This document shows, piece after piece, positions 32,517 to 40,659 of a DNA stretch of 46,381 nt. This stretch comes from Bacilli bacterium (GTDB lineage: Bacteria; Bacillota_I; Bacilli_A; RFN20; CAG-826), in the NCBI GenBank assembly GCA_017447305.1, contig JAFSNY010000040.1, forward strand, positions 1 through 46,381, in the 5' to 3' direction. The notes under the pieces were generated by a model. It was not told where the DNA came from and did no database searches. It saw nothing but the letters and a program-made list of their open reading frames with translations. The position numbers were made by a program, and so were the translations under genes. How positions within the stretch are numbered: the stretch's first letter is position 1; every line of letters starts with the position of its first letter.

Positions 32517-33364
32517 TAGATTTTATGCTCCTTCATGTATTCTTTATAACCCTTGTTAAGGTCAAAACCTTTATTGTGGTGATGTCCAGCTTGTTTTCCG
32601 ATTGGAGGGAGTTTCATATAATCACCATAGATGTTTCTTAAATATTCATCATATCGTTTAGGAACATTAACCCTCATGTCCTCGAAGGGGACTTGAATCG
32701 CTTCTTTAAAAATAGAAGCGTCCATTGCTTCTTTATCCATATTAAAGCCAAAGTGATTGGCGACCATCGGTGAGGAATCAAATGGTAATTTACGACAAAT
32801 ATTATCCATATGTTTGTTACGGTAATGAGCGATATTTCCCCACCAGAAAAGGAAGGCGACAATATTAAGTAAAATATCTTTGAAGAAAGTTTGCTTTCTT
32901 ACTTTTCTAAATAACGCTGGTAAATAGCAAAGATAATAGTTTAGCCATACGCGCATTATTCTATTCTTACATTTTTTCGCGGGTTTCATTACTTTTGAAG
33001 CCCCATCAAGTGGGAAGATGTCAATCCACACACCATGATTAAATTGGTGATTTTTGAAGAAATCCTCTATGTATGTTGTTGAGCTATCTCTTAACTTAGC
33101 AAAGCTATAGGGGTAATGTGGATCAGTTTTATATGTTTGAATGAAATACGGTGTGCCTTCATATTCTGATTGAAGTTTTACATATTCATCATAGTCTTTT
33201 CTTGGCATCATCACATCGATATCATCATCCCAAGGAATAAAACCATGATGTCTAATCGCGCCTAGCATCGAGCCACCACATAAAAAATAAGTAAGATGAT
33301 GCGACTCGCACACCCGAACAAATTCTTTTAAAATTGATAATTGCTTTTCTTGTAATTCGTTCAT
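32516..33364 (-). CDS. LicD family phosphotransferase
   Basis: 282 residues, cytoplasmic. LicD proteins (nucleotidyltransferase fold) transfer a phospho-alcohol from a CDP-activated donor to a glycan. Hallmarks: the N-terminal FLCGGSMLGAIRHHGFIPWD, the metal-binding DDDIDVMMPRKDY, and LRDSSTTYIED. The middle carries a hydrophobic segment (about 130-165) that could touch the membrane. It is first in a two-gene operon with the cytidylyltransferase, a donor-maker plus transferase pair as in lic/tar loci. The acceptor could be a glycolipid or teichoic acid-like polymer. Confidence 0.88.
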   Translation of the reverse strand: MNELQEKQLSILKEFVRVCESHHLTYFLCGGSMLGAIRHHGFIPWDDDIDVMMPRKDYDEYVKLQSEYEGTPYFIQTYKTDPHYPYSFAKLRDSSTTYIEDFFKNHQFNHGVWIDIFPLDGASKVMKPAKKCKNRIMRVWLNYYLCYLPALFRKVRKQTFFKDILLNIVAFLFWWGNIAHYRNKHMDNICRKLPFDSSPMVANHFGFNMDKEAMDASIFKEAIQVPFEDMRVNVPKRYDEYLRNIYGDYMKLPPIGKQAGHHHNKGFDLNKGYKEYMKEHKI

Positions 33365-33387
33365 AAACTATTGTTTTCTTTAAATTA

Positions 33388-33393
33388 ATTATA
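33388..33393 (-). promoter_or_regulatory. -10 element of the licD operon
   Basis: Perfect TATAAT on the minus strand, 23 bases before the ATG. No recognisable -35, and only a weak AAAGAAA ribosome site. Confidence 0.4.
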
Positions 33394-33452
33394 ATTTAAA
33401 AGATATCATTTTGATATAGTAAAATAATTTTCTAGAAAAGCATTTTAAACAT

Positions 33453-33486
33453 CAAAAAAGAAAACACCCTGAATGCTCAAGGTGTT
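33453..33486 (-). terminator. terminator of the 33506-34288 gene
   Basis: Ten-pair minus-strand stem AACACCTTGA-GCAT-TCAGGGTGTT (one T-G pair), followed by TTTTCTTTTTT. Confidence 0.9.
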
Positions 33487-33505
33487 AATAATATTAATTT
33501 GTAAC

Positions 33506-34288
33506 CTACTTTTGCTTTAAAAGTAACTTGCATCCAAACTCGTTATAATCGCAGCTACTGCGAATGAGAAGATCTAAGTCGATGAGGTAATCTTCCGCGC
33601 TAGCTTTAACAAAACCAAGCATGACGAATTCTTTGTTTTGATATTTTTCCACTTCTTTTAATGAGTAGCCAAAATAGATATTTGGGTTCATTTTCTTTAT
33701 TTCAGCAATCTTATTATCAAAGTCATTTTTATTTTTAAATGAGAATATTTTAATGACTTCCCCAAATATCTTTTCATTTATGTGCTCGTTAAAGAATAAA
33801 ATGCGGTCATTAATCCAGAAGTGATATTCCTTTAATTCACTAGTTGGATATAGATAAATATTTTGATGATTAAATTCCTTTTGTCTAAAGAAAGAATTAA
33901 TTGATGCGAATAACCTCTGAGAGATTTTAAATTTAGAAAATAAATCTTTTCTTTCTAAAATCGTCTTGATTTTTGCGGGGTATTTTTTATCCTTCTCATC
34001 GATAAGTGATTCATCTAAAAATAAGGAGATATCAATATTCTTTAAATAATCAAAAGAAGACTTGAATAACAAAGCAAATTCTTCCTTTGGTAAGATGACT
34101 TTTCGATAGTTATTTAAAACAGGAACACAGGATTCCTTATTTTCATAATCGTAGGAATTAAAGAGATAATGATGTAGGCGAATTTCTTTGGATATCGCTT
34201 CTTTTACTTCATCATTAATATCTTCTTTATCTAACGATAAAAAATCTCCACTTCGATTTGATGTCCAACCAATAACTTGATATTTCAT
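33506..34288 (-). CDS. hypothetical protein, 260 residues
   Basis: I recognise no family. The protein is soluble with no signal peptide, rich in Lys, Phe, Tyr and Asp, and appears alpha/beta: MKYQVIGWTSNRSGDF at the start, a Lys-rich helical middle (about 95-150), and NPNIYFGYSLKEV near 205. It is monocistronic with its own -10 element and strong terminator. The ATG lies exactly seven bases after the -10 with no ribosome site, implying a leaderless mRNA. No context links it to the neighbouring LicD or membrane protein genes. Confidence 0.65.
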   Translation of the reverse strand: MKYQVIGWTSNRSGDFLSLDKEDINDEVKEAISKEIRLHHYLFNSYDYENKESCVPVLNNYRKVILPKEEFALLFKSSFDYLKNIDISLFLDESLIDEKDKKYPAKIKTILERKDLFSKFKISQRLFASINSFFRQKEFNHQNIYLYPTSELKEYHFWINDRILFFNEHINEKIFGEVIKIFSFKNKNDFDNKIAEIKKMNPNIYFGYSLKEVEKYQNKEFVMLGFVKASAEDYLIDLDLLIRSSCDYNEFGCKLLLKQK

Positions 34289-34295
34289 ATTCTAG

Positions 34296-34301
34296 ATTAT
34301 A
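34296..34301 (-). promoter_or_regulatory. -10 element with leaderless geometry (33506-34288 gene)
   Basis: Perfect TATAAT on the minus strand, seven bases before the ATG; no Shine-Dalgarno. The preceding bases GAT are the same as at the DUF3841 gene promoter (38680). Confidence 0.6.
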
Positions 34302-34335
34302 ATCGAAAATATATTGATTTTCATCTAATAGGCAT

Positions 34336-34366
34336 AAAAAAACATTTTGGGGATCCAAAATGCTTT
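34336..34366 (-). terminator. terminator of the 34382-35011 gene
   Basis: Perfect 8-bp minus-strand stem CATTTTGG-ATCC-CCAAAATG with a TTTTTTT tail, 15 bases after the stop. Confidence 0.9.
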
Positions 34367-34381
34367 TTAAGTTTTCTTTAA

Positions 34382-35011
34382 TTATTCTTCTACTTTGACA
34401 ACGTAGCAAAGTGTTCCAAAGAGTCCCGCTACTGGGAGGAAGAATAATTCTCCAACTGCGCCAACAAATGAATACCATTTGAAGACTTCTCCATAATCAG
34501 CGTTAGCTTTTCCCATACCAATCATCGCAAGTAAGAAAGCGATTAAGGTAAAGAAGACAAAGGCTGCCATTGCACCAACGGTGATGAATCCGAATAATGG
34601 ACGAGCAAAGATGCGAGCAAGTGCGAAACCTAAAAGGACTAAAACTAAGGCTGAGAAAGCAAAGACTGCTGCAGGAATAAGTAATGGTGTGACGGCAACA
34701 AGAGGATTGTTATCAAAATCCGCATAAACAGAATACGCTGAATAGCCACGGCCAAGTGCAATTGACACAACGTAGAAAGCGAGTAAGACGATTAATAAAG
34801 CCCTTGCTAATTCTTTTCTTTTGGCAAAGAAGGCAAATCCTAATCCACCAACAAGAAGTAATTCGATAGTCCAGGCAAACATAATAGAGCCGCTTCCACC
34901 ATCAGCGATAGCGCCGATATTAGCAACGAGGTCTAAAATGAGAAACATTGCTAAGCAGCCTAACCCGATGAATGCTGCTATTGGACGTAATTTTTTAAAA
35001 AATGCTTCCAT
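34382..35011 (-). CDS. polytopic membrane protein, unknown function
   Basis: 209 residues with about six hydrophobic segments (roughly 10-30, 42-62, 66-88, 105-130, 140-165 and 180-203), rich in Ala, Phe and Leu, with few polar residues and no motif I recognise. Good AAGGAG ribosome site 11 bases upstream. It is transcribed as a single gene from a promoter in the 60-bp gap after plsC and ends with a strong terminator. Function cannot be assigned. Confidence 0.75.
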   Translation of the reverse strand: MEAFFKKLRPIAAFIGLGCLAMFLILDLVANIGAIADGGSGSIMFAWTIELLLVGGLGFAFFAKRKELARALLIVLLAFYVVSIALGRGYSAYSVYADFDNNPLVAVTPLLIPAAVFAFSALVLVLLGFALARIFARPLFGFITVGAMAAFVFFTLIAFLLAMIGMGKANADYGEVFKWYSFVGAVGELFFLPVAGLFGTLCYVVKVEE

Positions 35012-35037
35012 GATTAATAAATCTCCTTAATGCACTA

Positions 35038-35043
35038 TTTATA
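35038..35043 (-). promoter_or_regulatory. possible -10 element of the 34382-35011 gene
   Basis: TATAAA on the minus strand, with a weak TTTATT at 17-bp spacing, in the short gap after plsC. Confidence 0.4.
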
Positions 35044-35070
35044 CAACACTTTCTTCTAAAAATAAATATT

Positions 35071-35943
35071 TTATTTTGACCCTTTATAGCCAATCCCATA
35101 TTCACTCGTGTAATAATCAATCCTTTTACTATTATTGAACAAAGGTTGATAGATGTTATTTTCTGGATCAATAGTAGCAAGACGGCATATCACTTCATGA
35201 CACCTTTTCGTTAAATCAATTTCTCTTGCCTTTAAAGATAAGGCGTTATTTGGATATAGAGGTTCTCCAATTGTTAGATTAAATAAAGCGATTTGTTTAA
35301 AAATAACCCTTCTAATCCATCCAGGTTTTCTATAAGAAAAGCCTAGAGGGATGATTGGTTTATTAGAGGCTGAAGCAAAATATGATGCACCCACTTTAAA
35401 TGGTCTTATCGGCGCGTAATATTCCCACATACTTCCTTCTGGATAGATGTGAAGCCATCCACCATTATTAAGATAATCTTTGATAACATTCATATATTTC
35501 GCTGTTGCTTTAAGATTATGTTCAGGAATTGGAATTCCTCCAACATGTCTAACCATTGAGCCCATCTCTCCACTAACATTAGGAGCCCACACTAATAAAT
35601 GTGGTTTGATAGGTTTTATTGCGTTCATTACTGAGATATAGTCCCACATATGAACGTGATTAGAGCAGGACACTATGCCATTCTTGATAACATCTTTATA
35701 TTTTTTTAGATTTTTCTTTCCTTTGACCTTTAATCCAAGTCTGACATATGAAAGAGGAAAGACGATTAAAACAAGTAAGACTCTCGTCAACCAGCATTTA
35801 AATCTAAATCCTTTTGTGTTATCGATATATGGATAGTTTTCATCAAAAATAGTCCCATCATTTTTCTTAACGACGAGGTAATGCTTATCGGTATCGATTG
35901 GATATGGATATTTATTTGTTTGAGGATCGAAATAAAGGGACAT
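35071..35943 (-). CDS. 1-acyl-glycerol-3-phosphate acyltransferase (PlsC family)
   Basis: 290 residues. PlsC-type enzymes transfer an acyl chain to lysophosphatidic acid at the cytoplasmic face. The catalytic H-x4-D motif is seen in NHVHMWDYIS (about residue 95), the substrate Arg/Gly motif in the GGIPIPEHNL region, and the PEGSMWEYYAPIRPFKVGA motif (about 168) for phosphate binding. One N-terminal hydrophobic segment (about 52-72) would hold it to the membrane. The final 60 residues extend beyond the catalytic core. The ATG follows the zinc-ribbon gene's stop by one base, so it ends the operon 37412-35071. Confidence 0.88.
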   Translation of the reverse strand: MSLYFDPQTNKYPYPIDTDKHYLVVKKNDGTIFDENYPYIDNTKGFRFKCWLTRVLLVLIVFPLSYVRLGLKVKGKKNLKKYKDVIKNGIVSCSNHVHMWDYISVMNAIKPIKPHLLVWAPNVSGEMGSMVRHVGGIPIPEHNLKATAKYMNVIKDYLNNGGWLHIYPEGSMWEYYAPIRPFKVGASYFASASNKPIIPLGFSYRKPGWIRRVIFKQIALFNLTIGEPLYPNNALSLKAREIDLTKRCHEVICRLATIDPENNIYQPLFNNSKRIDYYTSEYGIGYKGSK

Positions 35944-35944
35944 A

Positions 35945-36916
35945 TTAGCTAAACAATATTAATAAGATGAGAGATAAAGAGGTAGAGATGATTAACATTA
36001 GTGAAGTGACAAATGAAACAACATAAAATATCTTGTTTCCACCTCTTCTTTTAGCAAGATTCATCTTTACGATAGAAATGATAAATAAAGTAAATGATAA
36101 AGCGATAGCTGCAAACCAAATAATGTAGAACAAATAGAATGTCTTAGTGAATGTCATCGCTCCCACTAATGAAAGAAGAGAAAGGACTAAGAAAATAATA
36201 ACGATTACTCCACTATCTTTTTTGGTTTTGTGAATTTCTTCAGCGTGGTCTTCTTCGACTGCTTCTGATACTTCTTCATGAATTTCTTCTTCGACGACAA
36301 CTTTCGTTGGTCTTTGCATATCTAAGATGCGTCTTTCGCGTTCTTCTGCAGTTTCTTCAAGTCTTTCACGAATTCTAGCTTCTCTTTCTTCACTAGTTTC
36401 TTCTATTGCTTCTTCATGAGTCTCTTCCGTAACGATTGCTTCTTCGTGTTTTTCTTCTAATTCATCTTCAACTACTTCTTCAGTGGTTTTTTCAACTTCT
36501 TCAATCTCTTCGGTAGTGTCATTTGTTTCAAAAGAATCTTCCACGACTTCTTCATTTGTTTCTTCGATAATTTCCTCTTCAAGAGGAATGCCTTCAGTTG
36601 CTTCTTCTACGATGGTTTCTTTAACTTCTTTGGCGGCTTCTTCTGATGTTTCTTCATCAGAATTCTCTATGATATCTCCATTAGATTGGTCATTTTCATC
36701 AATTGATGTATCTTCTTCAGCGCTTTCTTCTTCGACGACTTCTTCATCTAATATGACATCTTCTTCTTTGATTTCTTCGCTTGCTAAAACTTCCTCAGTT
36801 GCTTCTTTAACTGAGATGTCTTCGCTTTCTTCGTAAGAAACGACTTTCTTTCCGCATTTAACACAGAAAAGGTATTCGTCCTCTAAAGCTTGTCCACAAT
36901 AAACACAATATTTCAT
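35945..36916 (-). CDS. zinc-ribbon membrane protein with long Glu-rich linker
   Basis: 323 residues. An N-terminal zinc ribbon (CVYCGQALEDEYLFCVKCG, two CxxC pairs) is followed by about 190 residues dominated by Glu with some Thr/Val (about 28-215), partly coiled coil, and then three hydrophobic helices (about 235-258, 262-285 and 297-320). The zinc ribbon and acidic region should be cytoplasmic, with the C-terminus in the membrane. The family is not known to me beyond the general 'zinc-ribbon plus TM' class in Firmicutes. It is tightly coupled (one-base gaps) to both neighbours, suggesting a joint membrane role with the PlsC protein. Confidence 0.75.
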   Translation of the reverse strand: MKYCVYCGQALEDEYLFCVKCGKKVVSYEESEDISVKEATEEVLASEEIKEEDVILDEEVVEEESAEEDTSIDENDQSNGDIIENSDEETSEEAAKEVKETIVEEATEGIPLEEEIIEETNEEVVEDSFETNDTTEEIEEVEKTTEEVVEDELEEKHEEAIVTEETHEEAIEETSEEREARIRERLEETAEERERRILDMQRPTKVVVEEEIHEEVSEAVEEDHAEEIHKTKKDSGVIVIIFLVLSLLSLVGAMTFTKTFYLFYIIWFAAIALSFTLFIISIVKMNLAKRRGGNKIFYVVSFVTSLMLIISTSLSLILLILFS

Positions 36917-36917
36917 A

Positions 36918-37412
36918 TTAAACTTTAAATCCGATATCCTTCACGTATTTATAGACGCATTCGCCGTTCTTTAAATAAAGGCTTCTGCCAAAATCTTTGA
37001 TTTCAAATTCGTAATAATAGTCTTTGCTATATTCGATTCGTAAATAGCTTCCTGCGATAATGGCTTTTCCTTTTGATTCATCACGGAATTCGTAAGATGG
37101 ATCATAACTAGATGTATAGGAAAATTCTCTAGAGATGGTGAACTTAAGACCACTCTTTTTCCCGTCATAGTTATAATCGTATACTTCTTGGAAATAACCT
37201 AAATGTAAAGAGAGAGGAATGATGTTGTTATATATTAGCGATGAACCAACATACATCACTGATGAGATGATTAAAAATAAGACAACAAGTCCTTTCTTCT
37301 TCCCTTTAAATGCTGCAGCAAATATAAGTGCGAGCACTGATAAAACAATCGCAACACCTAAAACGATAAGGGCGATTTCGCCAATATTTAAGTTATTATT
37401 TCCACTATTCAT
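36918..37412 (-). CDS. membrane protein with extracytoplasmic C-terminal domain, unknown function
   Basis: 164 residues with two hydrophobic helices (about 11-35 and 42-65), then about 95 residues with many Tyr and alternating beta-like strands (FSYTSSYDPSYEF, YLRIEYSKDYYYEFEI). No recognised motif. First gene of an operon with the Glu-rich zinc-ribbon protein and the PlsC acyltransferase. Strong promoter nine bases before the ATG and no ribosome site, so the leader would be about three bases. Confidence 0.7.
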   Translation of the reverse strand: MNSGNNNLNIGEIALIVLGVAIVLSVLALIFAAAFKGKKKGLVVLFLIISSVMYVGSSLIYNNIIPLSLHLGYFQEVYDYNYDGKKSGLKFTISREFSYTSSYDPSYEFRDESKGKAIIAGSYLRIEYSKDYYYEFEIKDFGRSLYLKNGECVYKYVKDIGFKV

Positions 37413-37421
37413 ACTGCTAAG

Positions 37422-37450
37422 ATTATACCTAATATTCTTTTTTTAAACAA
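37422..37450 (-). promoter_or_regulatory. promoter of the 37412-35071 operon, near-leaderless
   Basis: Minus strand TTGTTT (37445-37450), 17-bp spacer, TATAAT (37422-37427), nine bases before the ATG. Confidence 0.7.
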
Positions 37451-37467
37451 AGAATTCATTGAGATAT

Positions 37468-38604
37468 CTATTTGATTGAGTCGACGTAATCTTGTGTGAA
37501 GACTTCCACGACTGGATTAGCTTCTCCCTTTAAATCAAAGAGCGTTTCTATTTTCCAAACATTAAATGGAGGCACTGGAGTTAATCCGCAGTAGATTTGA
37601 CCAGCGTCCTTCGCCCAACCATTATTTGGCATTTCTATCCATGTTGGTTCCCAGTAGAAAACCATCCCAATACCAAGCTTTTTACATATTTTTAACATCA
37701 TCGCGATATAATCGGATTGACCTTGTTTACTTTGCTCAAATGGGATACGCCCATTAACATTTCCGATGATAAAATCTCCTTCTTTAGCGTCGGTGACTTC
37801 TTCGTAATGTGGATGTTCATCTGGAACATATTGATATCCAAGTTCAACAACCCAGACTTCTTTATGATATTTATCCATCAGTTTTTTAATGCATGATTCA
37901 AACATGGAAAATGGTCCATGCCAGTATGGGTAATACGATTCTCCAATGACATCAAAATCCACTCCGTGAGCGAAGATGTTATCAAAATACCAAGACTGCA
38001 TGTCATAAGAGCCAGAATGTTCGAGGTGTAAAACGATTTTGGCTTTTGGGAAGATTTCTCTGCACGCTTTGATCCCCGCTTTTAATAAGGCCGTGTGGCC
38101 TAAAAATCCTCCACCTCTTTCTTCGTTAAATTCATATTCAATATTTCCATATGGCCAAACCATTCCATGGGTGATTTCGTTTCCCACTTGAATGGCTTCT
38201 AAATCGATATGGTTATCTTTGATTGTTTTCAAAGTGTTATAGGTAAATTGATATAAAGCGTCTTTAACTTCATTAAATGAAGTGAGGTGTTCCCAGGCTT
38301 TTGGGAGTTTTTGTCTACTTGGATCAACCCAAAAATCACTATAATGGAAATCAAGCATCACTTTCATTTTGTTATCTTGAGCATTTTTAGCGATCCTAAG
38401 GAAGGTTTTTAAGTCGTTTGTGCCTCCACCGTAGGGATTTCCATCTTTATCATAAGGGTCATTCCATAGTCTAATTCTCACTGTCGAAATCTTGCTATGT
38501 TTAGAGAAAAATTCGTATGGATTTATTTCTTTGCCTTTATAAGTGTATTTAGGATTAAGTTCATCAAGTTCTTCTTGAATGGAAAGATCGACACCTAGTT
38601 TCAT
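37468..38604 (-). CDS. GH53 endo-beta-1,4-galactanase, second copy, cytoplasmic
   Basis: 378 residues, start MKLGVDLS with a GAGGT ribosome site eight bases upstream and no signal peptide. GH53 signatures: TVRIRLWNDPY, KVMLDFHYSDFWVDP, acid/base E143 in QVGNEITHGMVWP, nucleophile E254 in VVELGYQ, and VFYWEPTWI near the end. It is a clear but diverged paralogue of the 10154-11263 enzyme and is transcribed alone. Two intracellular galactanases suggest different chain lengths or substitution (for example arabinose-bearing oligomers), or hydrolysis of imported galacto-oligosaccharides. Confidence 0.92.
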   Translation of the reverse strand: MKLGVDLSIQEELDELNPKYTYKGKEINPYEFFSKHSKISTVRIRLWNDPYDKDGNPYGGGTNDLKTFLRIAKNAQDNKMKVMLDFHYSDFWVDPSRQKLPKAWEHLTSFNEVKDALYQFTYNTLKTIKDNHIDLEAIQVGNEITHGMVWPYGNIEYEFNEERGGGFLGHTALLKAGIKACREIFPKAKIVLHLEHSGSYDMQSWYFDNIFAHGVDFDVIGESYYPYWHGPFSMFESCIKKLMDKYHKEVWVVELGYQYVPDEHPHYEEVTDAKEGDFIIGNVNGRIPFEQSKQGQSDYIAMMLKICKKLGIGMVFYWEPTWIEMPNNGWAKDAGQIYCGLTPVPPFNVWKIETLFDLKGEANPVVEVFTQDYVDSIK

Positions 38605-38679
38605 CTTTTTACCTCATCATTATCAATAAACGCTTATAGACATCATATCATATTTACTTAAATAATTATCGAATTTGAT

Positions 38680-38685
38680 TATAAT
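38680..38685 (+). promoter_or_regulatory. -10 element with leaderless geometry (DUF3841-like gene)
   Basis: Perfect TATAAT with six bases to the ATG at 38692, so the expected +1 falls on the A of the start codon. The AGGA in the gap is too close to the ATG to act as a ribosome site. Confidence 0.65.
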
Positions 38686-38691
38686 TAGGAT

Positions 38692-39258
38692 ATGCGAATT
38701 ATCACTTATCAAGCGAAAGAAGTTATCGATATTCTTTTAAAAGAAGGAAGTTATAAGGTTACTGATTCAAAGATGATGAAGACTTATAATTCTTTCAAAT
38801 GGAGAAATGATGATTTTAATCCTTTTAAAGAAGCATATGATTACATCATCAATCGGATGAAAAAACTTATCGATAATATTGATTTAGATGATGATATCAT
38901 CGCTCCTATTTGGGGGTGGTATAAATATAAATCAATCAATAAACTCAATAAGGATAATCCCGATTTATATCGTATAGAACTAGAAATTGATGAAAAGAAA
39001 GTATTATTAAGCGACTTCTATATTTATGAAGATATCGCTGTGGGAGGACTTAGTTATATCTTTGAAGGTGATGACGATATGGTAGAAAAATATCTTCACG
39101 CGGAAGATGAGGTAGTCTTTAAGTTCTACGATAAGATGCTTAACTTAGATAAAGCGGAATATATTCAAGCAACATTTTGGAAACTTAAAATTGAAAACGT
39201 CAAATCCATCAAAAAAGTATCGGATTTAAAAACATATATTTATAAGAAAAAGAAATAG
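38692..39258 (+). CDS. DUF3841-like protein
   Basis: 188 residues, soluble. It resembles DUF3841: an N-terminal ITYQAKEVIDILLKEGSY, a central IIAPIWGWYKY, then RIELEIDEKKVLLSDFYIYED, and near the end EYIQATFWKLKIENVKSI. Function of the family is unknown to me. Monocistronic on the plus strand, convergent with the serpin gene, ending in a hairpin that includes its TAG stop. DUF3841 genes occur widely in gut Firmicutes; nothing nearby explains the role. Confidence 0.7.
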   Translation: MRIITYQAKEVIDILLKEGSYKVTDSKMMKTYNSFKWRNDDFNPFKEAYDYIINRMKKLIDNIDLDDDIIAPIWGWYKYKSINKLNKDNPDLYRIELEIDEKKVLLSDFYIYEDIAVGGLSYIFEGDDDMVEKYLHAEDEVVFKFYDKMLNLDKAEYIQATFWKLKIENVKSIKKVSDLKTYIYKKKK

Positions 39259-39277
39259 ATTTATCTATTTCTTTTCT
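39251..39277. terminator. bidirectional terminator between convergent genes
   Basis: Stem AGAAATAGA-TTTA-TCTATTTCT with T-rich tails on both strands (TTTTCTTTATTT on plus, TTTTTCTTAT on minus). It includes the stop codon of the DUF3841-like gene. Confidence 0.8.
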
Positions 39278-40642
39278 TTATTTATCGATATTTGTTGTGA
39301 TACCGCTGAAGAGGACACTATCGTGATACGTTAAGACATAGGCGAAGCTATGGTCAACGAGGAAGTCTTCATACACTTTTATTCTGGTATCTTCATCGAT
39401 GCTCGTCCCTTCATAACTCATCATCGTCACAGCCGCTCCTTCAATTCCACCTTTATTCACTTTTAATTTAGCGATATGACGGAAATCAGAACAGCTAACA
39501 GGGGTATAAGTAAGATTGGTGAAGTCACATTCATCGGTGAAGATTTTATTAATGTTTAAATCATTAGCGAACATTGGTTTTAAATCGATGTTCGTTTCAG
39601 CTTCAAATTCTGGGAAGATACATCTCGTAAAATAGATGTTATCTTCATCTTTAAAGGTGTAATTATTCCTATTGGTAAATTCTAAGATATTATCTTTAGA
39701 TAATAAAGAGGTGAGGCTCACTCCTTCATTTGGCTTTAATAAATAAAGAGTTAGGCCGTTTAATGTGCTAGTGAAGAAAGCTTGACCGCTATCATTAGAT
39801 AAGGCTTTTCCTTCAAAATATCCTCCAGTGAGGAGTTTTTTATTTGAAATTGTTCCATCGTTGTTTTTAAAGGTATAACTATCATCCATATAAGAAAGAT
39901 CTAAGCCACCTTCGTTCCAAATATCTTTGAGATATAAAGTATTCATTAACACGAAGAGGGTTTCAGGAGATAGATTAAGGGTTGGTTTAATTAAACCCTT
40001 GGTTTTTTCTTCGATAAATTCTTGAATTGCTTTATTGCTTGCAGCGTTCTTTTCATCAAAGTCTACTTCGTAAGAATAGCAATAGTAATCGTTTCTTAAG
40101 TGGTCAAGTCCACTGTCGAGAAGCAAAGCACCATTATCTAACCATATGGAATTAGTGAGAAGGATTTGACTAATTAATTCGTCCTCATAACCATATACTT
40201 CATGGGATAATTCGTTAAAGAAAACGTGGTAATAACGATTAAATGTCTCGTAATCTAGATCAAAAAGACCTAATAATTCTTCTCTTGTTTCCCCATTCGC
40301 GGAAGCGATAGCTAAGCCTAAACACATCTCGATGGATAATGGAGATATCGTAACATTTTCATTTTCTTTATATTCACGTGACGCGAAAGACTCACTAACC
40401 CTACTAGCGAGATTTTTAATCTTACTTTTAAAAGATAAATATTCCGGGGAACGGAGTTCATTTCCATCAACACTATGATTAAGTCCTTCCGGGCTTCTAA
40501 GTAATCTACTTTCCGCATTTATTTGATCTGAATCGCTATTATCTGGATGGCTATCTTCTGAATGGCTATTACCTTGTGTTGAGCATCCTAAAACGATGAA
40601 AAGCAATGGTAAAATTGATAATCTTTTAATAATTTTGTTCAT
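39278..40642 (-). CDS. serpin (serine protease inhibitor) lipoprotein
   Basis: 454 residues. Signal peptide with lipobox VLGC, a Ser/Asp/His-rich spacer (about 22-60), then a full serpin fold (about 70-452): NVTISPLSIEMCLGLAIASANGETREEL, LTNSIWLDNG, FVLMNTLYLKDIWN, and the hinge KVNKGGIEGAAVTMM. Small residues after the hinge mean the loop can insert, so it should be inhibitory. Counting from the hinge places the scissile bond at T413-S414 (P1 Thr), suggesting elastase- or subtilisin-like targets. Serpins at a gut bacterium's surface usually block host or competitor proteases (known for Bifidobacterium). Last gene of an operon with the YhhN and aldehyde dehydrogenase genes; GGAGG site present. 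Confidence 0.93.
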   Translation of the reverse strand: MNKIIKRLSILPLLFIVLGCSTQGNSHSEDSHPDNSDSDQINAESRLLRSPEGLNHSVDGNELRSPEYLSFKSKIKNLASRVSESFASREYKENENVTISPLSIEMCLGLAIASANGETREELLGLFDLDYETFNRYYHVFFNELSHEVYGYEDELISQILLTNSIWLDNGALLLDSGLDHLRNDYYCYSYEVDFDEKNAASNKAIQEFIEEKTKGLIKPTLNLSPETLFVLMNTLYLKDIWNEGGLDLSYMDDSYTFKNNDGTISNKKLLTGGYFEGKALSNDSGQAFFTSTLNGLTLYLLKPNEGVSLTSLLSKDNILEFTNRNNYTFKDEDNIYFTRCIFPEFEAETNIDLKPMFANDLNINKIFTDECDFTNLTYTPVSCSDFRHIAKLKVNKGGIEGAAVTMMSYEGTSIDEDTRIKVYEDFLVDHSFAYVLTYHDSVLFSGITTNIDK

Positions 40643-40659
40643 ATATAATTGTCCTCCTT

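Noticed and set aside
36483..36836. Plus-strand open frame of 117 codons opposite the Glu-rich linker
   Set aside because: Reverse complement of GAA/GAG-rich coding sequence; no start signals; the minus-strand frame has a zinc ribbon and membrane helices.
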